Positions 7,139 through 11,835 of a stretch of DNA of 11,835 bases are shown here, piece by piece. A model generated the notes under the pieces. That model worked only from the letters and a program-made list of their open reading frames with translations. It did not search any database and was not told where the DNA came from. The translations under genes and the position numbers were made by a program. The DNA comes from an uncultured Prevotellaceae bacterium (GTDB lineage Bacteria > Bacteroidota > Bacteroidia > Bacteroidales > Muribaculaceae). How positions within the stretch are numbered: the stretch's first letter is position 1; each line of letters starts with the position of its first letter. The DNA lies in the NCBI GenBank assembly GCA_900541935.1, contig UQLZ01000061.1, positions 1-11,835 on the forward strand, in the 5' to 3' direction.

Positions 7139-8527
7139 ATGAGAAAACTTCTTTTGACGTTGCTTTTGATAGTGTCGGTTTCGGTAGCCGCAGTTGCTGC
7201 CAAGCCGAAGTATATCTTCCTTTTTATAGGAGATGGTATGGGAATGGGACACGTTATGGCTGCTGAAAACTATAACCGTCTTGTTCGTGGTAGTCAGGAC
7301 AATATCCTTATGATGCAATTCCCGGTTGCATCGTTTGCAATGACATATTCAACAAATTCACCGGTAACAGACTCTGCCGCTGCTGGAACGGCTCTTGCTT
7401 GCGGAACTAAGACAAATAACGGAATGGTTGGTATGAATGCCGACACTGTTGCCGTAACCTCTGTTGCTTCGGAATTGAAGGCCAAGTACGGATATGGTGT
7501 GGGTATTGTAACTTCAGTTGCATACGATGATGCCACGCCTGCCACTCACTATGCTCATCAGCCAAAGCGTGGCATGTACGAGCAGATTAACCGCGACGGT
7601 GCGAGAAGCGGTTTTGACTTTATTGCAGGTGCAGGAACTCACCTTGGCGATAAAAAAGAAACAAGGGTGAAGATTGACGCGGCTTTTGAAGATTTCAGGA
7701 ACAACGGTTATTCTGTGATTAAGGGTATAAATGCCCTTAAAAAGGAAAATCCTAAAGGTAAGGTTCTTTTGACTGTTGAAAAACCTGTTAACAATAATGA
7801 GATTGGCTATGCAATTGACAGTATTGAAGGGGCTACTTCTTTGAAAGAATTGACTGTTGCGTGCCTTGACCATTTGCAAAAGGTGTCCCCTAAAGGGTTC
7901 TATATGATGGTAGAGGCTGGAAATATCGACCATGCAGCACACGGCAACGATGGTGGTACTGTTGTTAAGGAAATCATTAACTTCCAGGAAGCAATTCAGG
8001 TTGCATACGATTTCTATTTGCAGCATCCTAAAGAAACTCTGATTGTCGTTACAGCAGATCATGATACAGGAGGTATGTCGGTAGGTGTCAAGGGCGGTCC
8101 TTGGCCAATTACTTTAAAATATCTTGATTATCAAAGAATATCTAAAGAGAGATTTAGCGATTTAGTTGCTGACGAGAAAGGCAGAGATTGGGAAGATATG
8201 AAGGAACTTATTGCCGATAAACTTGGCTTGTTTGACGAGATTCCTGTTGATTATGTTGAGGAAGCGAAGTTAATGGATTGCTATGGTAGGATGAAGGCAA
8301 ATATAGCAAAGAGCACAGCAACGCTTTATAAGGAGTTTAACGCTTTTGCTGAGGCTGTTTTTGATTTGCTTAACCATAAGAACGGTTTTGGTTTCACAAC
8401 ATACAGTCATACTGGTAACCTTGTCCCTGTATTTGCTGTTGGTGCAGGTTCTGAAATGTTCAAGGATTTGAACAACAACCAGGAAATACCTTGCAAATTC
8501 CGCAAACTAACTGGACTGAAAAAGTAA
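7139..8527 (+). CDS. Secreted alkaline phosphatase (PhoA family)
   Basis: A phosphomonoesterase of the E. coli PhoA type, probably periplasmic, that would release phosphate from organic esters. From the preferred start, MRKLLLTLLLIVSVSVAAVAA is a clean Sec signal peptide with cleavage near residue 21. An in-frame ATG at 7121 overlaps the GH3 stop and would add six residues (MIKTKD); the A-rich context before 7139 favours the later start. All active-site elements are present: D32 in IGDGMG, the nucleophile S79 in VTDSAAAGTA, DATPATHYAH (131-140), E259, D264 and H268 in EAGNIDHAAH, D307/H308 in TADHDTGG, and H424 in SHTG. Residues about 318-418 form a helical insert. A strong terminator-like palindrome follows the stop codon. 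No phosphate-responsive box was recognised. Confidence 0.94.
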   Translation: MRKLLLTLLLIVSVSVAAVAAKPKYIFLFIGDGMGMGHVMAAENYNRLVRGSQDNILMMQFPVASFAMTYSTNSPVTDSAAAGTALACGTKTNNGMVGMNADTVAVTSVASELKAKYGYGVGIVTSVAYDDATPATHYAHQPKRGMYEQINRDGARSGFDFIAGAGTHLGDKKETRVKIDAAFEDFRNNGYSVIKGINALKKENPKGKVLLTVEKPVNNNEIGYAIDSIEGATSLKELTVACLDHLQKVSPKGFYMMVEAGNIDHAAHGNDGGTVVKEIINFQEAIQVAYDFYLQHPKETLIVVTADHDTGGMSVGVKGGPWPITLKYLDYQRISKERFSDLVADEKGRDWEDMKELIADKLGLFDEIPVDYVEEAKLMDCYGRMKANIAKSTATLYKEFNAFAEAVFDLLNHKNGFGFTTYSHTGNLVPVFAVGAGSEMFKDLNNNQEIPCKFRKLTGLKK

Positions 8528-8551
8528 GGAAAATTAAGATTATAACAATTT

Positions 8552-8589
8552 AGGGGTTGCATCAAAAAAATCATTTTGACACAACCCCT
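8552..8589. terminator. Bidirectional Rho-independent terminator between convergent genes
   Basis: A long imperfect palindrome: AGGGGTTG (8552-8559) pairs perfectly with CAACCCCT (8582-8589). Inside it, after a 2x2 internal loop, TCAAAA (8562-8567) pairs with TTTTGA (8574-8579) around a 6-nt loop. It lies 24 bp after the phosphatase stop and 3 bp before the end of the AAA ATPase gene, the expected place for a shared terminator. The flanking T-tracts are short (TTTGCTATTT on the plus strand), so it may rely mainly on the stem. Confidence 0.75.
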
Positions 8590-8592
8590 TTG

Positions 8593-9942
8593 CTATTTAA
8601 TAAGAATTGATTTTGGAGTGCTTGGTTTTAGAAACATTGCATAATAGATTGGCATATAGACCAATTTGCCGTGTCTTGTAACGGTTCTGTCGTTGGAAAA
8701 CAGTATGGCGTTCTTAATGTTATAGTCTTTATTATCAATGAATTTGTCAAGCGCTCTATGACGTCTGAAGTCTTGCCCTGATTTGACTTCAATAGGTAAG
8801 GCAGAAAGACTGTTATAATCATCTACCAAGAAATCAACTTCGCCTTTTACTTTGTTGTCGTAATATTTTAGAGCAAATCCGTGTGCGCATAATTCTTGTG
8901 CAACAACAGTTTCGTAAACAGCACCGAGGTTAATGCTGTTATTAGAAGAGATAACGGCATCTATATTATATCGGTATAGAAGGTTTGTTAGTAGCCCAAC
9001 ATCGTTTAGGTACAGTTTTATTAGCCTTTTCTGTTCTGATTCTTTTAGAGGAAATTTAGGATTGGAAATAGCAAGAACTTCTAGTGAAATGCCTGAGCTG
9101 ATTAGGTATTCAAGCTCTTCTTCGTAATCAGAGCTGCGTTTGCCTTTTTTATTTTCTATATCCTTGTAGTTCAGTCGCTTTTTCTTGTTCTCCATATTTG
9201 ATGGAATCATTTCGTAAATTCTCTTTATTTTCAGAGAATTTTGATTTCCATACTGAGCGGCATCTTCTTTGTATAATTCAAATATTTCATCGTGAATAGC
9301 TCGAACAGCAACAATATTACTTGTCTCGATAAATGTATTTACAGCATCTGGAAGCCCTCCAATAAGAAGATACTTTTTGAATAGGTCAATAAATGTATTA
9401 TGAAGGCTTTCGCTTATATCTTCTTCTTTTGAGAATTGCTCTTTTATATGCGAAATAACCTCTTCTCCAACGCCATTAGCCCATAGAAACTCTTCAAAAT
9501 CAAGTGGATACATCTTCTTTTTAATAATTCGACCGCCTGGTTTTGATAGTGTTTTGTTAAGAGTGACGCCAAGAAGTGAGCCACTGGCAATGTAAGTAAA
9601 GCGGTCGTCATCCTTAAGAAATTTCAATAGGGTGAGCATTTCAGGATAGGCTTGTATCTCATCAAGAAAGATTAGCGTATCTTTTTTACTTCCCATTTTT
9701 TTGCCTGCGTAGACACTTAATTTTAGGTAAAATTCTTGAGGTGTGTTTGTGCTTTCAAAAAGTTTTGCACCGTTTTTGTCCTCCAAAAAATTTATTTCGA
9801 TATAGTTTTTGAAGAATTTTTTACCTTCATAACGGATGATATATGACTTGCCTATCTGTCTTGCACCCTCAAGAAGAAGAACCTTGTTTGAGTCGGATTT
9901 ATAGTATTCCTGTATTTCTTTTTGGATTTTCCGTTGAAGCAT
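8593..9942 (-). CDS. AAA family ATPase with C-terminal DUF4143 (PD-(D/E)XK-like) domain
   Basis: A member of the large, poorly characterised AAA_14/DUF4143 group of predicted ATP-binding proteins; cellular role unknown. The 449 residues show an N-terminal ATPase with Walker A GARQIGKS (26-33), Walker B LIFLDEIQ (90-97, D94/E95) and ASGSLLG (119-125). The central region (about 190-330) is mostly helical, with YLLIGGLPDAV and YLNDVGLL as typical family segments. The C-terminal part has GAVYETVVAQEL (340-351), D370 in GEVDFLV and E385/K387 in IEVKSG, the spacing of a PD-(D/E)XK nuclease-like core; whether it cuts nucleic acid is unknown. No signal peptide. The gene is visibly more AT-rich than its neighbours: 15 of 60 bases are G or C at 9781-9840, against 32 of 60 at 2041-2100. 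It sits alone, with a 33-bp-period repeat array over its promoter, suggesting an accessory gene. Confidence 0.9.
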   Translation of the reverse strand: MLQRKIQKEIQEYYKSDSNKVLLLEGARQIGKSYIIRYEGKKFFKNYIEINFLEDKNGAKLFESTNTPQEFYLKLSVYAGKKMGSKKDTLIFLDEIQAYPEMLTLLKFLKDDDRFTYIASGSLLGVTLNKTLSKPGGRIIKKKMYPLDFEEFLWANGVGEEVISHIKEQFSKEEDISESLHNTFIDLFKKYLLIGGLPDAVNTFIETSNIVAVRAIHDEIFELYKEDAAQYGNQNSLKIKRIYEMIPSNMENKKKRLNYKDIENKKGKRSSDYEEELEYLISSGISLEVLAISNPKFPLKESEQKRLIKLYLNDVGLLTNLLYRYNIDAVISSNNSINLGAVYETVVAQELCAHGFALKYYDNKVKGEVDFLVDDYNSLSALPIEVKSGQDFRRHRALDKFIDNKDYNIKNAILFSNDRTVTRHGKLVYMPIYYAMFLKPSTPKSILIK

Positions 9943-9968
9943 AGTGTCTTATGTTTTAAATACGTATG

Positions 9969-10000
9969 CAAATATACACTTATTCCACTTGGAAAACAAG
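9969..10000 (-). promoter_or_regulatory. Promoter of the AAA/DUF4143 gene
   Basis: On the minus strand TATATTTG (9976-9969) is a full match to TAnnTTTG. CTTG (10000-9997), 20 nt upstream, fits the -33 box. The predicted start is roughly 20 bases before the ATG. Repeat copy 1 (9975-9987) overlaps the first bases of the -7 box and lies in the spacer, so anything bound to the repeat should compete with RNA polymerase. Confidence 0.65.
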
Positions 10001-10086
10001 TAAAAACTACACTTATTCCAGTTTGTAGTAGTTAAAAATATACACTTATTCCACTTTGAAAACAAGTAAAAATTACACTTATTCCA
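9975..10086. repeat. Array of four direct repeats with an exact 33-bp period
   Basis: The 13-mer TACACTTATTCCA (plus strand) occurs without mismatch at 9975-9987, 10008-10020, 10041-10053 and 10074-10086; each start is 33 bp from the next. The 20-bp spacers alternate. Those after copies 1 and 3 are near-identical (CTTGGAAAACAAGTAAAAAC and CTTTGAAAACAAGTAAAAAT). Those after copies 2 and 4 begin GTTTG. The array is thus two copies of a 66-bp unit, each made of two related halves. In the gene direction each copy reads TGGAATAAGTGTA and runs into a -7-like TAnnTTT, but only the copy nearest the gene completes TTTG. Copy 1 also holds the inverted repeats TTCCA-CT-TGGAA (9983-9994) and ACTTG-gaaaa-CAAGT (9987-10001). 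Confidence 0.95.
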
Positions 10087-10099
10087 GTTTGACATGCGT

Positions 10100-11332
10100 T
10101 TATCTCACTTTCAGGCGGTCGAAATGCTTTGCTGTGAATAGGAAATATGCAGACATGCCGATGATGCAGAGGCTAAAGCAGATAATGTAAACGGTGTGGT
10201 AACTCGTCAGGTCTGCTATATATCCGGCAGAGAATATACCGAGAGTAGCACCAACGTCCCAGGATGTCAAGAATGTTGAGTTTGCCGTGCCACGGCGGTT
10301 GTTGGCTGCAAGGTTGATAAACATTGTCTGATATGAAGGGCACATTGTTCCATAACCAAGGCCAATTACTATTGCTGAGGCATAGAAAATCCAACTTCCA
10401 CCTGATGTGATGAATATCAGGAAGCCAATTGTTACCAATACCATTCCGAGTTTGACGCAGAATACGATTCTTCCAGCCCTTACCCATTTGTTGGTCAATA
10501 TACGTGACACAATTAGCCCCGCAGCAAGGATGAGGAAGAAAGCGCCAGTTCCGGCATAAATACCAAGTTCCTGCTTTCCGTAGATTGCGAGATATGTGGT
10601 CATTGTTGCACTTGCAAAAGCGAAAGTTGTTAGCGTCAAGCCTTCAGGAAGGCTGTTTTTAAGGAAGAATCTATCAAGAGAGATAGGCTCGTTGGTCTTC
10701 TCTATTGCCCGTGGCTTGTTTTTTACTTTAGACAGGCAAATTAAACCGAGAATTGTTGAAATCAATGGTACGGAAAAAACAATTCTGATGTCATCGATAT
10801 TTCCGTATAATGCGAGTGCTACTGAAGGTCCTATCGCCATTGCCAGATTGTTGCTAATACCATAATATCCAATGCCTTCGCTTCTTCTGCTGGAGGGTAA
10901 GACGTCGATTGCAACGGTACTGTTGGATACCGACGTTGCACCAAAAGCAAGGCCTTGCAGGATACGAACTAATGCGATTGCAAGAATTGTTGCAAACATA
11001 ATGTAACCAATATTCATCAGTGCGTATGCGGAGTAGCATATAAGCAATACTTTCTTTCTTGGGAAACTGTCAACAAGATATCCGCTGAAAGGTCGTATGA
11101 ATAATGCTGCAATAATAAAAGCACCCATTACTTCTCCAATAAGGCCCTTGTCGGCGCTGCAATGCTCGGCGAGGTATAGAGGAAGGATTGGCATAAGGTT
11201 GTTAAAGGAAAAGAAAAGCAGGAAATTGGCAAGCATTACCAGAATGTAGTTACGGTTCCAAAGTTTGTTGCTGCCGTCGTCAACTGTGTACGGATCAAAG
11301 TCCGTATCTTTTTTCAATACATCTTCCACCAT
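10100..11332 (-). CDS. Major facilitator superfamily transporter
   Basis: A 410-residue inner-membrane carrier with the hydrophobic profile of 12 membrane segments; the substrate cannot be assigned. The N-terminal tail (1-25) is hydrophilic. The MFS signature loop appears as GYLVDSFPRKK (84-94) between the second and third segments, a variant of GxLaDrxGrR. RILQGLAFG (123-131) resembles motif B in the fourth segment. Residues about 202-228 form the charged central cytoplasmic loop between the two halves, and the second half runs to HFDRLKVR at the end. The length and the lack of extra domains suggest a drug- or metabolite-efflux type carrier, but that is only a family-level guess. The gene is divergent from proB and upstream, on the same strand, of the repeat array and AAA ATPase gene; I see no clear terminator between them. 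Confidence 0.92.
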   Translation of the reverse strand: MVEDVLKKDTDFDPYTVDDGSNKLWNRNYILVMLANFLLFFSFNNLMPILPLYLAEHCSADKGLIGEVMGAFIIAALFIRPFSGYLVDSFPRKKVLLICYSAYALMNIGYIMFATILAIALVRILQGLAFGATSVSNSTVAIDVLPSSRRSEGIGYYGISNNLAMAIGPSVALALYGNIDDIRIVFSVPLISTILGLICLSKVKNKPRAIEKTNEPISLDRFFLKNSLPEGLTLTTFAFASATMTTYLAIYGKQELGIYAGTGAFFLILAAGLIVSRILTNKWVRAGRIVFCVKLGMVLVTIGFLIFITSGGSWIFYASAIVIGLGYGTMCPSYQTMFINLAANNRRGTANSTFLTSWDVGATLGIFSAGYIADLTSYHTVYIICFSLCIIGMSAYFLFTAKHFDRLKVR

Positions 11333-11349
11333 ATATCAAAATTATACTG

Positions 11350-11357
11350 CAAAGTTA
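11350..11357 (-). promoter_or_regulatory. -7 promoter box of the MFS gene
   Basis: On the minus strand TAACTTTG, followed by C, matches TAnnTTTG and lies 17 bp upstream of the ATG at 11332. No clean TTTG is seen at the -33 distance. Confidence 0.5.
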
Positions 11358-11379
11358 CGACAAATTTCTCTGATTGCAT

Positions 11380-11387
11380 TAAATTTG
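11380..11387 (+). promoter_or_regulatory. -7 promoter box of proB
   Basis: TAAATTTG, followed by C, matches TAnnTTTG and lies 37 bp before the proB ATG. It is only 22 bp from the divergent MFS -7 box, so the two promoters overlap. Confidence 0.5.
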
Positions 11388-11424
11388 CAGATGTATAGAA
11401 TCTATCAATAAATATTTGAAGATA

Positions 11425-11835
11425 ATGAACCAATATAGGCGGATAGCAGTAAAAGTTGGCAGTAATGTGCTGACACGGGCGGACGGAACGTTGGATATAA
11501 CGCGAATGTCGTCGATAGTTGACCAGATAGCGGTGCTTCGCAAGCATGGTGTTGAGGTCGTTTTGGTAACTTCTGGAGCTGTGGCGTCAGGAGAGAGTGA
11601 GATGAAGGGTTGTCCAAAATTGGATACTGTTTCTGCTCGACAACTGTTCTCGGCTATTGGTCAGGCTAAGTTGATTAATCGCTATTATGAATTTTTCCGT
11701 GACCATGGTATAGTTTGCGGGCAGGTGCTTACTATGAAGGAAAATTTCTCCACAAGGCTTCATTATCTAAACCAAAAGCATTGCATGGAGGTGATGCTTG
11801 AAAATGGAGTGCTGCCTATTGTCAATGAGAACGAT
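11425..11835 (+). CDS. proB: Glutamate 5-kinase, N-terminal part (runs off the right edge)
   Basis: ProB phosphorylates glutamate to glutamyl 5-phosphate, the first and feedback-controlled step of proline synthesis, in the cytoplasm. From the ATG, 137 codons stay open to the window end. The product starts MNQYRRIAVKVGSNVLT, with the amino-acid-kinase glycine-containing KVGSNVLT loop. VTSGAVASGE (about residues 52-61) is the second substrate-binding loop, QLFSAIGQAKL follows, and VNEND closes the visible part. This covers roughly the first half of the kinase domain. Whether a C-terminal PUA domain or a downstream proA exists cannot be seen. The start is chosen because the conserved IAVKVGS segment begins seven residues later, as is usual. 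Confidence 0.93.
   Translation, partial: MNQYRRIAVKVGSNVLTRADGTLDITRMSSIVDQIAVLRKHGVEVVLVTSGAVASGESEMKGCPKLDTVSARQLFSAIGQAKLINRYYEFFRDHGIVCGQVLTMKENFSTRLHYLNQKHCMEVMLENGVLPIVNEND

Noticed and set aside
7514..8062. 182-codon open frame on the minus strand inside the phosphatase gene
   Set aside because: The opposite strand encodes a phosphatase with all active-site motifs. The antisense product shows no recognisable domain.
8528..8592. Insertion-sequence end at the palindrome
   Set aside because: No transposase fragment, target-site duplication or partner inverted repeat was found; its position between convergent stops fits a terminator.
9975..10086. CRISPR array
   Set aside because: The repeat is only 13 bp, and the 20-bp spacers are not unique: they alternate between two near-identical types. 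No cas genes are nearby. Regulatory or tandem repeats explain it better.

Overview
The window looks like a chromosomal segment from a member of the Bacteroidota, most likely order Bacteroidales. Three things point there. The genes include a PorX-type response regulator with a PglZ domain, a DUF4831 secreted protein and a bacterial GH3-family protein. Nearly every gene start is preceded by a Bacteroidota-type -7 box (TAnnTTTG). I see no convincing Shine-Dalgarno sequences. Most of the region reads as a compact housekeeping core; one gene, with a repeat array in front of it, looks accessory.

Layout from left to right. On the minus strand, a small SRP RNA (57-157) has its own promoter and is followed three bases later by a tRNA-Thr(UGU) that is cut by the left edge. 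Next comes a minus-strand cluster transcribed right to left: porX (2941-4485), a bifunctional NAD(P)H-hydrate repair enzyme (1379-2893) and a secreted DUF4831 protein (274-1362). A divergent promoter region at 4486-4642 separates porX from a plus-strand run: an RluA-family pseudouridine synthase (4643-5551), a GH3-family protein (5620-7128) and a secreted alkaline phosphatase (7139-8527). A strong palindrome (8552-8589) fills the gap to the convergent minus-strand gene for an AAA ATPase with a DUF4143 tail (8593-9942). Behind that gene's start is a regular array of four direct repeats spaced exactly 33 bp apart (9975-10086). It runs nearly to the stop codon of a minus-strand MFS transporter (10100-11332). 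A second divergent promoter region leads to proB (glutamate 5-kinase), which runs off the right edge.

How the parts relate. The SRP RNA serves protein export, and PorX is the cytoplasmic regulator known to control the type IX secretion system in this phylum. The NAD(P)H-hydrate enzyme, pseudouridine synthase and ProB are general metabolic or RNA-maintenance functions. The DUF4831 protein and the phosphatase have export signals. GH3 and the phosphatase are probably co-transcribed.

The best candidate for something undescribed is the AAA/DUF4143 gene with its 33-bp-period array. The copy nearest the gene lies inside the predicted core promoter, between the -33 and -7 boxes. This suggests a dedicated operator array, possibly bound by the ATPase itself. 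No stretch longer than about 160 bp lacks an assigned gene.
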